A stretch of DNA of 64,000 bases, from assembly GCA_030733815.1 (NCBI GenBank), contig JAUZQE010000003.1:1-64000 (forward strand). Reading direction: 5' to 3'. Position numbers and translations under genes: made by a program. The notes under the pieces are model-generated. The model was not told the origin of the DNA and searched no databases. It was given only the letters and a program-made list of their open reading frames with translations. Positions within the stretch are counted from its first letter, which is position 1; each line of letters opens with the position of its first letter. Shown piece after piece: positions 1 to 7,509 of this stretch. Source of the DNA: Yanghanlia caeni. GTDB taxonomy: Bacteria; Pseudomonadota; Gammaproteobacteria; Burkholderiales; Burkholderiaceae_B.

Positions 1-138
1 CGGATTATTCAGCGTAGCGATGGCTACGGCTACGCAAGGATAGCAACCTCGAAAGGAGATGCGGGAGCAGGGCACGTGAAACGTGCCGCGCTATCCCTCC
101 CCGGCCGGAAGGCCGAGGTTTCCCGCGCAATCGGATGA
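1..138 (+). CDS. C-terminal fragment of unknown gene upstream of the methyltransferase
   Basis: An open frame enters from the left edge and ends at TGA 136-138, giving a 45-residue tail that starts RIIQRSDGYGY and ends SRAIG. Its stop overlaps the ATG of the next gene (135-137) in an ATGA arrangement, the usual sign of translationally coupled co-operonic genes. The next gene has no good Shine-Dalgarno of its own, which fits coupling. About 60% of third codon positions are G or C, lower than in the housekeeping genes to the right, as is common in acquired defence loci. I do not recognise the family from this tail. It could also be a chance open frame. Confidence 0.4.
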   Translation, partial: RIIQRSDGYGYARIATSKGDAGAGHVKRAALSLPGRKAEVSRAIG

Positions 139-1775
139 ATTTCATTGAGAACGAGTCCAGGCAAAAGCTGCGTGGCGGTTACTACACACCCGAAGATCTG
201 GCGGTATTCATCTGCAAGTGGATCAGGCACATCGCACCGCGTCGTGTGCTGGAACCCAGCTGTGGCGACGGTGTGTTCTTTTCCGCCCTCGCGCACGTGC
301 AGGGCTTCGAAACGGCCGAAATCACGGGGTTCGAGATCGAACCCGAGGAAGCACAGAAGGCGCAGCGCCGGGCATCCGAGGCGGGGCTGAGCGGCACACG
401 GGTCATCGCTGAAGACTTTCTGCAGTGGGCGCTGACGCAGTTCCGCTCGCCACATGCCGGCATCGATGCCGTGGTCGGCAACCCGCCCTTCATCCGCTAC
501 CAGTATCTTCCCGAAGAATTCCAGGCCAACGCACACGAAGTCTTCGATGCACTCGGCCTGCCGTTTACCCGCCACACCAATGCGTGGGTGCCCTTCATTC
601 TGGCCTCCATCCGGCTGCTGCGGCCGGGCGGGCGGCTGGCCATGGTGATTCCCGCCGAAATCATTCACGTCACCCACGCGCAGTCGCTGCGCTCGTACCT
701 GGGGCGCGAATGCCGCCGGCTGGTGGTGATCGACCCGGAAGAACTGTGGTTCACCGATACGCTGCAGGGCGCGGTCATACTGCTTGCCGAAAAGAAGCAT
801 AGCGCCGACGAGGCCGGAGTCGGGCTGGGCATCTACCCCGTGCGGGGCCGGCAGTTTCTCGAGCACGATCCGGCCGACATCTTCAACGCGCCGCAGGCCA
901 TGAACGGCAAGACCGTGCAGGGCAAATGGACTCGCGCACTGCTCGATGCCGAAACCCGTTCGCTGGTCGACACGCTTGAACAGCATCGCGACGTGCATGT
1001 TTTCAAGAACATCGCCAAGGTCGACGTCGGCATCGTCACGGGCGCCAACAAGTTCTTTCTGGTGCCTGATTCGGTGGTGCACGAGTATCGGCTGCATGAT
1101 TGGGCACACCCCATGTTCGGCCGCAGTGAACACTGCCCCGGCATCATTTACGACGCCCGCCAGCACCAGGAAAACTCATCCAGGGGCAATCCCACGAACT
1201 TCTTGTGGTTCAACGAAGCGCACGGAAAAATCGACCCCGCCGCCCGGGCGTACATCGAGTTCGGCGAACAGCAGAAGCTGCATACCCGCTACAAGTGTCG
1301 CGTGCGCAAGCCCTGGTACACCGTGCCTTCGGTGTACGCCACCGAAATCGGCATGCTCAAGCGTTCGCATCACACGCCGCGCCTCATTCTGAACCGTGTG
1401 GGTGCCTACACCACCGATACGGCCTACCGCATCAGCACGGCCAAGGTCCCGGCCGAGAAACTGGTGGGCTGCTTCGTGAACCCTCTTACGGCGCTCAGCG
1501 CCGAGCTCGAGGGGCGCCACTACGGGGGCGGTGTGCTCGAACTCATTCCGTCGGAAATCGAGCGCCTGCTCATACCCCTGCCCGAGCAGCCGGCGTTCGA
1601 TCTCAATGAGCTCGATACCGCGATCCGCACAGCCTCGACCGAAAGTGTCCTCGAGCGCCAGGGTGAAATCGTGCTGGGCGGTATTGGTCTGTCGGCAGCA
1701 CAGCAGCAATGCCTGCTCGACGGATGGCGCCGGCTGCGCGACAGGCGCCATCGGGTCTCGGAAAGCGACGACTGA
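135..1775 (+). CDS. N6-adenine DNA methyltransferase, Eco57I/TaqI-like (restriction-modification)
   Basis: The 546-residue product looks like a SAM-dependent adenine methyltransferase of the TaqI/Eco57I group. Motif X is GYYTP (residues 15-19), the SAM-binding motif I is LEPSCGDG (39-46) and the catalytic motif IV is NPPF (116-119), typical of N6-adenine enzymes. The C-terminal half (about 290-530) carries a KCRVRKPWYTVP segment like that of TaqI-type target-recognition domains. The start ATG overlaps the stop of the preceding frame. The stop lies 63 bases from the convergent stop of a PLD-type nuclease gene, which suggests a modification enzyme paired with a restriction enzyme. Whether it acts alone, and its recognition sequence, cannot be read from the sequence. 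Confidence 0.85.
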   Translation: MNFIENESRQKLRGGYYTPEDLAVFICKWIRHIAPRRVLEPSCGDGVFFSALAHVQGFETAEITGFEIEPEEAQKAQRRASEAGLSGTRVIAEDFLQWALTQFRSPHAGIDAVVGNPPFIRYQYLPEEFQANAHEVFDALGLPFTRHTNAWVPFILASIRLLRPGGRLAMVIPAEIIHVTHAQSLRSYLGRECRRLVVIDPEELWFTDTLQGAVILLAEKKHSADEAGVGLGIYPVRGRQFLEHDPADIFNAPQAMNGKTVQGKWTRALLDAETRSLVDTLEQHRDVHVFKNIAKVDVGIVTGANKFFLVPDSVVHEYRLHDWAHPMFGRSEHCPGIIYDARQHQENSSRGNPTNFLWFNEAHGKIDPAARAYIEFGEQQKLHTRYKCRVRKPWYTVPSVYATEIGMLKRSHHTPRLILNRVGAYTTDTAYRISTAKVPAEKLVGCFVNPLTALSAELEGRHYGGGVLELIPSEIERLLIPLPEQPAFDLNELDTAIRTASTESVLERQGEIVLGGIGLSAAQQQCLLDGWRRLRDRRHRVSESDD

Positions 1776-1838
1776 CCCGCGCACCGTGCGCGTGGCGATC
1801 GGCCAGCCTGCGGTGCCGCCACGGCTGGCGGTAGCGAT

Positions 1839-3041
1839 TCAAGCGATGTCGATCAGAAACCCGACGTCGGGCTCGTCGAGTTCATAAAGCGACAGCACGC
1901 AGCCGGTAATGTCGGCATCCCTGACGATGGGCGTGAGAGTGCGGCCCCAGCGCAGTATGGTCGTGTAGTTTGCCTGGCCGGCTTCGCCCGAGGGCTTGTG
2001 GCTGATCTCGAAGTTGTGCACGCCGTAATCCATGCCACGAATGACGATGCGCATGGGTACGAAGGTGTGTTCCTGATCGGCTCCCCTGTAACGGCCGGTT
2101 TCCGGTACCCACGCATAATCGGCAAACAGCTGGCGGAAGTAGGTGGTCTGATCGATACGCTGGCCGGGCGGATTCTCGAAGCGCGCCTGCGTCAGCCGTA
2201 CGCCGCCCACGTGCTTGGTTCCGGGCCTGACCCGCAGCGCGTCGGAACTCGGCAGCGTCTTGCGCCATACCAGAATGCCGTAAGGTGCTGCCGTGACCGG
2301 CTGCGCCTGAACATCCGTTGCCTCGCCCGTCTGCTCGGTGGCAACGGGTTCCGAAGCGGTGTCTGCGGCCTGCGCGTTGGCCGGCAGGAGCGGTGCAAGC
2401 GGTACGCCCACGGCGGCAAAGGGGCTGGCAGGCGCCCCGGCCGGTGCACGGCGCGCGGCACTGCGACGGGTGCTGGCGCGCACGTCGGCTTCCGATGGCA
2501 GCTGACCGCGCGCGACCAGGGTGTGGATCAGCGCGGCGTCGAGCGGCCGCAGGGTCGGGCCGGGTTGCGGAAACAGAAACTCCGATACCGGCTCGATTAC
2601 CGCATCGTACGCGGCGCGGTCGCCGGGCAGGTCGAACGCGAAGTGTGTGGCCAGCTCGTAATTGGTGAAGAAGCCGCCTTCGGTGAGATTGTTCGAGCCG
2701 ATGTACAGGCTGGCATCGTTACCGGTTTCGAACAGGTAGGCCTTGGGGTGAAAGGTGGCGCGGGGATTCGGGTTGTGGAACACGAATGTTTCCACATCCC
2801 AGCGTGCGAGCTCCTCGAGCACTTCGCGGCTCGTGCCGCCCAGGTCGATGCCCACCGTCACGCTGAGCCGTGTGCCGTTGGCCGCGTGCTGCAGCAGGGG
2901 GTCGCGCAGGCGCAGCACGGTACGCAGCGAGGCAAACGCCGAGACCAGAGCGATGCGCGTGAACCCGTCTCGCGCCGCCAGCAGCTCGGAAATTTCATTG
3001 CCGAGCTGCTGCGCCGGTTGAACTAAAGTAGATACGTTCAC
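1839..3041 (-). CDS. PLD-superfamily nuclease, probable restriction endonuclease (BfiI/NgoFVII-like)
   Basis: This 400-residue protein has one phospholipase-D-type catalytic half. HPK (H98, K100) is followed 15 residues later by GSNN (115-118), with acidic E105 and E121 nearby, the H-x-K...GS-x-N pattern of PLD nucleases. Residues about 178-245 form an Ala/Pro-rich linker. The C-terminal domain (about 250-400) would suit a DNA-recognition module. This two-part layout matches BfiI-type metal-independent restriction enzymes, which dimerise to build one active site. The start is GTG at 3041 with an AGG about 9 bases upstream; the ATG two bases further upstream is followed at once by a stop. Position opposite the methyltransferase supports an R-M role. 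A toxin or repair nuclease is the alternative. Confidence 0.75.
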   Translation of the reverse strand: MNVSTLVQPAQQLGNEISELLAARDGFTRIALVSAFASLRTVLRLRDPLLQHAANGTRLSVTVGIDLGGTSREVLEELARWDVETFVFHNPNPRATFHPKAYLFETGNDASLYIGSNNLTEGGFFTNYELATHFAFDLPGDRAAYDAVIEPVSEFLFPQPGPTLRPLDAALIHTLVARGQLPSEADVRASTRRSAARRAPAGAPASPFAAVGVPLAPLLPANAQAADTASEPVATEQTGEATDVQAQPVTAAPYGILVWRKTLPSSDALRVRPGTKHVGGVRLTQARFENPPGQRIDQTTYFRQLFADYAWVPETGRYRGADQEHTFVPMRIVIRGMDYGVHNFEISHKPSGEAGQANYTTILRWGRTLTPIVRDADITGCVLSLYELDEPDVGFLIDIA

Positions 3042-3207
3042 ATGAATACCTGTGTGGGGTGCGGTGGCTGCATTCTATGCCAATGTGGCCACCGGCCCCC
3101 CCACGGTATTCGTTGCTGCCTGTTTCGGGCGGGCATGCCGCGCCCGCATCAGCATCGGCCCGACGAAGCGCAGCGTGCCGCCGGGCGTATGCGAGCCCCG
3201 TTGCCGC

Positions 3208-4908
3208 TCAGCGCAAGGTGAGCATCGCCGCTGGCAGCTGGAAGCGGGCCACCTCGGCCGAAAGGCGCTGCGCCTGATCGTTCATGGCTTCGGCGGTCAC
3301 GGCGGTTTCCTCGACCATGGCGGCATTCTGCTGGGTCATGGTGTCGAGAACCGACAAGGCCTGGCCCACCTCGTTGATGCCCACGCTCTGTTCCTGCGCG
3401 CCGGTGGCGATTTCGCGCAGAATGACGTTCACGCGTTCTGATGAAGAGAGCACGTTCTCGATCGCTTCTTCGGTCTTGTGCACGATTTGCGTGCCGGCCT
3501 CGACCTGGCTGACGCTTGCCTCGATCAGCTCGGAGATTTCGCGCGAAGCCTGAGCCGAGCGCTGCGCGAGTGCGCGTACTTCGCCCGCCACTACCGCGAA
3601 GCCCCGCCCGGCCTCACCGCTGCGTGCGGCTTCGACGGCCGCGTTCAGCGCCAGAATGTTGGTCTGGAAGGCAATGCCGTCGATGGTGCTGACAATATCG
3701 CTGATGCGGCTGGAAGTCTGGCGGATGGCTTCCATCGTGTTGACCATCTCGCCCATGACTTCGACGCTGTGCTGCGCAGCGGCCGCGTTCTGTTGGGCGA
3801 GCTGGCTGCCTTCGGTCGTGTTCGTTGCCGTGTGGCCTGCCGTAGCGTTGATCTGCTCGATGGCGGAGGCCGATTGCGTCAGGTTCGAGGCGGTCTGTTC
3901 GGTGCGGGAGGCCAGGTCATGGGCGGCCGCGCCGATTTCCTTGATGGAATGAACGATCTCGTCGGTGCTGTTGCGCACGGCGGCCACTATGCCGCGCAAT
4001 GAATGCTGCATGCGGGCAAGGTCTTCCAGCGACTGCGCGAATTCGTCTTTGCCGAACGGCCTGATCGTGGTGGTCAGGTCGCCATTGCGTATGGCCCGCA
4101 AATGGAACTGCAGGCCGCTCAGGCCATGCGACATGAGCCGGTAAAAGGAAATGAAGAGATACGAGGCCACCAGGAGCAGCACGAGGACCACGCCCGCGTT
4201 GATGAACACCTGCGTGCGTGCCGCCTGCACGATGTCGGCCACATAGATGCCGCTGCCGACCACCCAGCCCCATGGCTTGAACATATGCACGTACGAGATC
4301 TTCGGCGTGGCTGCCGGTTCGCCCGGATTCTGCCACTTGTATTCGACGAAGCCGCCTCCCTGGCGGTCGGAAACTTCAACCATTTCCTGAAAGAAGGCCT
4401 TGCCGTCGGTGTCTCGTGTGCTGCTCAGGTCGCGGCCGTTCAGATCGGGGCTCTTGGGGTGCATGACCATCTTGAGGCCACGGTCGTGAATCCAGAAGTA
4501 GCCGCTGTCTTCGTACGTAAGGCGCCCGATGGCGCGCGCGGCTTGCGCCTGCGCTTCTTCACGGCTAAGAGTGCCGCTGCGTTCAAGGTCGTAGAAATGT
4601 TCCAGCACAGCCGTGGCAATCTCGACGTGCCCCACCGTCGCCTTCATGCGCGCGTCCCACGCGTCGTCATAGCGTGTGGCGATCTGCCAGAACAGCAGCC
4701 CCAGCGTGGGAATGGCCAGAACGACTGCCATCACCACGGCTTTGGCGAGGAAGCCGGCGCGTGAGAACAGCCTGATGCCGGGCCCGAAGAACCCGCGCCC
4801 GAATGCTTCATCTTGAACCCGCACGTCGGTGACGGTGGTGGTCTGCTGTGTTGCCTGCTTCGCTGAGGGGCCCGTCAGGGCAGGCGTCAAGGGCGTAGAG
4901 TTGTCCAT
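3208..4908 (-). CDS. methyl-accepting chemotaxis protein with single Cache domain
   Basis: This 566-residue transmembrane chemoreceptor probably signals to CheA/CheW. A cytoplasmic N-tail is followed by TM1 (about 51-75), a periplasmic sCache_2-type sensor (about 76-230, with the GYFWIHD and GWVVGSGIY segments of that family), TM2 (about 234-258), HAMP, and a long signalling coiled coil. The conserved hairpin tip reads TNILALNAAVEAARSGEAGR and is close to canonical. There is no C-terminal NWETF-like pentapeptide for tethering CheR/CheB; the protein ends MLTLR. It stands alone with no che genes beside it. The ligand is unknown; sCache_2 receptors often sense small carboxylates. Confidence 0.93.
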   Translation of the reverse strand: MDNSTPLTPALTGPSAKQATQQTTTVTDVRVQDEAFGRGFFGPGIRLFSRAGFLAKAVVMAVVLAIPTLGLLFWQIATRYDDAWDARMKATVGHVEIATAVLEHFYDLERSGTLSREEAQAQAARAIGRLTYEDSGYFWIHDRGLKMVMHPKSPDLNGRDLSSTRDTDGKAFFQEMVEVSDRQGGGFVEYKWQNPGEPAATPKISYVHMFKPWGWVVGSGIYVADIVQAARTQVFINAGVVLVLLLVASYLFISFYRLMSHGLSGLQFHLRAIRNGDLTTTIRPFGKDEFAQSLEDLARMQHSLRGIVAAVRNSTDEIVHSIKEIGAAAHDLASRTEQTASNLTQSASAIEQINATAGHTATNTTEGSQLAQQNAAAAQHSVEVMGEMVNTMEAIRQTSSRISDIVSTIDGIAFQTNILALNAAVEAARSGEAGRGFAVVAGEVRALAQRSAQASREISELIEASVSQVEAGTQIVHKTEEAIENVLSSSERVNVILREIATGAQEQSVGINEVGQALSVLDTMTQQNAAMVEETAVTAEAMNDQAQRLSAEVARFQLPAAMLTLR

Positions 4909-4992
4909 AGTGCTTTTCGCAAACAGGCGAGGCGAGCCTCAGATTGACCAGACATTTCGTCTGATTGTATCGGATTGTCATAGTTGTGACTT

Positions 4993-5634
4993 TTAATTGC
5001 TCGAATGTTTGCGGTGTTTTTTCAAAGGCGTGTCGCAGCTGCGTTTTTTGGCCGCTTCATTGGCTGCCCAGAAAAGCGCAAGCGCCATGGAAAGGGCGAT
5101 CAGGCCGCGCCCCGTCCAGACCTGATCATCGACGAGGTAGGCATTGCACAGGCGCACCGGCAGATCGAGGTAGGTCATGCCGACAATGGCGCTCATCCAG
5201 CAGAAGTTGCCCAGGAAGAACAACTTGACGACTGCGGGCGCGCGCCTGAGCGATGTACCCAGCAGCCAGCCGCACACGGGCAGCCCCGCATACTTGGCCA
5301 GGGCGATGCGCCAGTCGGTCAGGGCGTCGTCCAGCGCCTTGGGTATCATCCAGGCGGCACCTGCCAGACTGACGAGCACAAGGCCCGGCACGCCGTATTC
5401 ATTCCAGCCCCAGGGCCGTTGATGCGTGGATTCTGGCCGCAGTACAGCGGCACCGTTGCAGGGCATGGCATGATACGCCAGCAGGCCGGCCAGGACCAGC
5501 AGCGGAATCTGAACCAGCATGTGCAGGCTCATCTGTGCGGTCAGCGTCGAGCGGGCCGCTAATGCGACCGCAAGGCAGACCGTGGCGGCCGCAAGGCACA
5601 GCTTGAAGCGCCGCCGGGCCCCGGTATCGGTCAC
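4993..5634 (-). CDS. multi-pass membrane protein, CtaG-like oxidase assembly candidate
   Basis: A 213-residue integral membrane protein with about five to six hydrophobic segments and a basic tail (KKRSC...KKHRKHSSN). The GTG start shares a GTGA overlap with the stop of the SCO gene upstream, so it is the last gene of the oxidase operon. Residues 36-50 (SLHMLVQIPLLVLAG) resemble the first helix of CtaG/caa3-type assembly factors, where a His in a hydrophobic helix is conserved, and LVDDQVWTGRGL near 167-178 recalls another CtaG segment. The similarity is weak and the protein is shorter than classical CtaG. A role in copper or haem delivery to this oxidase is inferred from context only. Confidence 0.65.
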   Translation of the reverse strand: MTDTGARRRFKLCLAAATVCLAVALAARSTLTAQMSLHMLVQIPLLVLAGLLAYHAMPCNGAAVLRPESTHQRPWGWNEYGVPGLVLVSLAGAAWMIPKALDDALTDWRIALAKYAGLPVCGWLLGTSLRRAPAVVKLFFLGNFCWMSAIVGMTYLDLPVRLCNAYLVDDQVWTGRGLIALSMALALFWAANEAAKKRSCDTPLKKHRKHSSN

Positions 5635-6275
5635 GATCGTTCGCCCACGTGTGGGGCGCGGCGGTTCGCAGACATGCGCTGCGCCATACGCAACGCCCGG
5701 CCCGGCTCGTCGAGATCGAAGATGCCGGCGAGCCGCCCATCGGGGGTCACGACGTGCAGGGCGGCGTTGTGTTCGAAGTCGCCGAACTGCAAAGGTACGA
5801 CCACGATGCCGAACTGGCGCAACAGCGCGTCGCGCTCTGGCGCCCGCATGAACGATCCCAGTTGCCACAGGCCTGCATCGGCCTGCAGGTCGTGCCCGTA
5901 GCGCTGCAGATCGGGCGGCCGTTCTCGCAGATCGAAACTGATGCTGATGAGCCGGATGCGCGATGCCAGCCCCTGTGCCTGAATGACTGCCTGCAGCTGC
6001 TGCGTGATGAAGCCCTGCGCCCGGCACAGGGCCACGCAACGCGTATAGAAGAAGCCGACGATAGCGACCCGGCCGTCGCTGCGCAGGGCCTCGCGCAGCC
6101 GGATCGCGGTGCCGTCGGCAGTCATGAGCATCGCATCAGGAACCGGCCGGGGTTCATGGGCGACCTGCCGGCGTCGTGCGGCTTCGGCGGTGAGCGCCGT
6201 GAAGCCGTCGGTTACGGCGTACACGAATCCCGTACCTGAAAGCAGTGCCAATACGAGCGCCAGGGCCCAGCGCAT
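5631..6275 (-). CDS. SCO1/SenC-family copper chaperone (oxidase cluster)
   Basis: A 214-residue thioredoxin-fold protein with an N-terminal signal anchor (residues 1-21) and the SCO copper ligands: C80 and C84 (CVALC) and H169 (FEHN). SCO proteins deliver copper or keep cysteine ligands reduced during oxidase maturation. CVALC departs from the common CPDVC but keeps the spacing. It lies 9 bases after the monoheme cytochrome c gene and overlaps the next gene by 4 bases, so it belongs to the oxidase operon. CuB insertion into the CcoN-like subunit is the likely job. A second SCO protein is encoded at 49456-50076. Confidence 0.88.
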   Translation of the reverse strand: MRWALALVLALLSGTGFVYAVTDGFTALTAEAARRRQVAHEPRPVPDAMLMTADGTAIRLREALRSDGRVAIVGFFYTRCVALCRAQGFITQQLQAVIQAQGLASRIRLISISFDLRERPPDLQRYGHDLQADAGLWQLGSFMRAPERDALLRQFGIVVVPLQFGDFEHNAALHVVTPDGRLAGIFDLDEPGRALRMAQRMSANRRAPHVGERS

Positions 6276-6284
6276 GTGCGTACC

Positions 6285-6869
6285 CTACTGCGCAAGCAGG
6301 GGCTGCAGGTCTTCGTCGCCATTCCAGGGCGTGCTGCGCTGTTCAGTGGCAGCACGAACCTGAGCCACGTGTGCGGCGTCGGTCTGCGTGGCGGCGTTGC
6401 CGAAGTGGGTGCGCAGGTAATTGACCACGGCGGCGACTTCCGCATCGGAAAACGTGTCGCGAAAGTTCGGCATGATGCCGGAGTAGGTGGTGCCTGCAAC
6501 GGTAAGCGGCCCCTCGACGCCGTGCAGAATGATCTGGGTGACGACGCCGGGGTCTCGGGCGATCACCCATTCGGAATTGGCCAGAGGTGGAAAGACCCCG
6601 GGCAGACCATTGCCATTTGCCTGGTGGCAGGCGACACAGTTCGCGGTATACAGCTGGGCCCCGTCGGCCGATACGGCAACGGTGAAGTCTTCGGCGACGC
6701 GATTGTCGCCCACCAGCGATGGCATGGGCGTGTAGTGCGCATAAAGGTAATACATGGCCCACGCAAGCAGGCCGCCAATGAGAATCAGCACCAGCCTGGG
6801 CACGGGGCGGCCGCTTTCCTCCGGCTCAGGGTGTTCGCGCTGCTGTTGAAGGAATTGCGGAGTCGTCAT
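6285..6869 (-). CDS. membrane-anchored monoheme cytochrome c (CcoP-position subunit)
   Basis: A 194-residue protein with one N-terminal membrane helix (about 25-45) and one class I cytochrome c domain. Haem c is attached at C78-x-x-C81-H82 (CVACH), and the IMPNF segment supplies a likely Met axial ligand. It overlaps ccoO by 4 bases and takes the place of CcoP in a cbb3 operon, but CcoP has two haems and is normally larger. It probably passes electrons to the CcoO/CcoN core. It could instead be a separate donor cytochrome. Confidence 0.82.
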   Translation of the reverse strand: MTTPQFLQQQREHPEPEESGRPVPRLVLILIGGLLAWAMYYLYAHYTPMPSLVGDNRVAEDFTVAVSADGAQLYTANCVACHQANGNGLPGVFPPLANSEWVIARDPGVVTQIILHGVEGPLTVAGTTYSGIMPNFRDTFSDAEVAAVVNYLRTHFGNAATQTDAAHVAQVRAATEQRSTPWNGDEDLQPLLAQ

Positions 6870-7507
6870 TGCGCAGCCTCGTCGGGGGTGCCGGCTTGCG
6901 GCTCATTGGTGGCGAGCGTAGGCAGGGCGGCATGCGGGTCGACCGGGTAGGTGTGATCCAGGCCGATCAGGTACTGCACGAGGTCGAGCGCGTCGGGCCC
7001 CGCAACAACCACCTTGCCCGGCGGCTGATGGCTGGCCGGAAGCTGCACGATGACATCGCCGGCCTCTGCCGCGTCTTTCACACGAAACATGAAGGGAAAC
7101 GCCGGCATCGTGCTGGCGGGCACATACGCGCGCGGATCGTAAAGGTGGCCGAGATGCCAGTCGATGCTGGGCTGGCGGGCCCCGATGTTGAAGAGGTCGG
7201 GGCCGGTGCGCATGGTGCCGAGCAGGTGGGGGTGGTCGTAGTAGTAGTCGCCCGCCACGGCGGCGCGACCCCAGCCGCGCTGGAAGTCGGGTGCCTGCGC
7301 CTGGCTGCGGGGTTGCTGGGAATGGCAATACACGCAGCCCATTGCGATATACACGTCGCGCCCGCGCAGTTCCTGATCGGTATAGGGTTGCAACCCTTCG
7401 GGAGGCTTCACGTGGGAAAGCTGGACGTACGGCAGAATGACCAGTGTGGCCGTGGCGAGCGCCAGCGTAACCATGGCCCCGCTCAGCAGCTTGTATTCGT
7501 TCTCCAT
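6866..7507 (-). CDS. ccoO: cbb3-type cytochrome oxidase subunit II, monoheme (CcoO)
   Basis: The 213-residue product matches CcoO: an N-terminal signal anchor (about 9-28), haem c motif C58VYC61H62, the YDHPHLLGTMRTGPDL segment, and a distal Met in PASTMPAFPF. CcoO passes electrons from the donor cytochrome to the haem b of CcoN. ATG 7507 is chosen because it gives the MENEYK start 2 bases after the ccoN stop; an upstream extension of the frame only covers the ccoN coding region. The gene sits between ccoN and the monoheme cytochrome gene in one minus-strand operon. Confidence 0.9.
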   Translation of the reverse strand: MENEYKLLSGAMVTLALATATLVILPYVQLSHVKPPEGLQPYTDQELRGRDVYIAMGCVYCHSQQPRSQAQAPDFQRGWGRAAVAGDYYYDHPHLLGTMRTGPDLFNIGARQPSIDWHLGHLYDPRAYVPASTMPAFPFMFRVKDAAEAGDVIVQLPASHQPPGKVVVAGPDALDLVQYLIGLDHTYPVDPHAALPTLATNEPQAGTPDEAAQ

Positions 7508-7509
7508 GG

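Noticed and set aside
11-126. Dense complementary segments upstream of the methyltransferase (38-44 with 90-96, 45-51 with 114-120, 61-66 with 121-126, hairpins 71-87 and 102-115), with a nested order reminiscent of an HDV-like ribozyme.
   Set aside because: There is no joining region between the P4-like hairpin and the P2-like strand, so the catalytic C has no place, and an open frame covers the same bases. No known riboswitch consensus fits.
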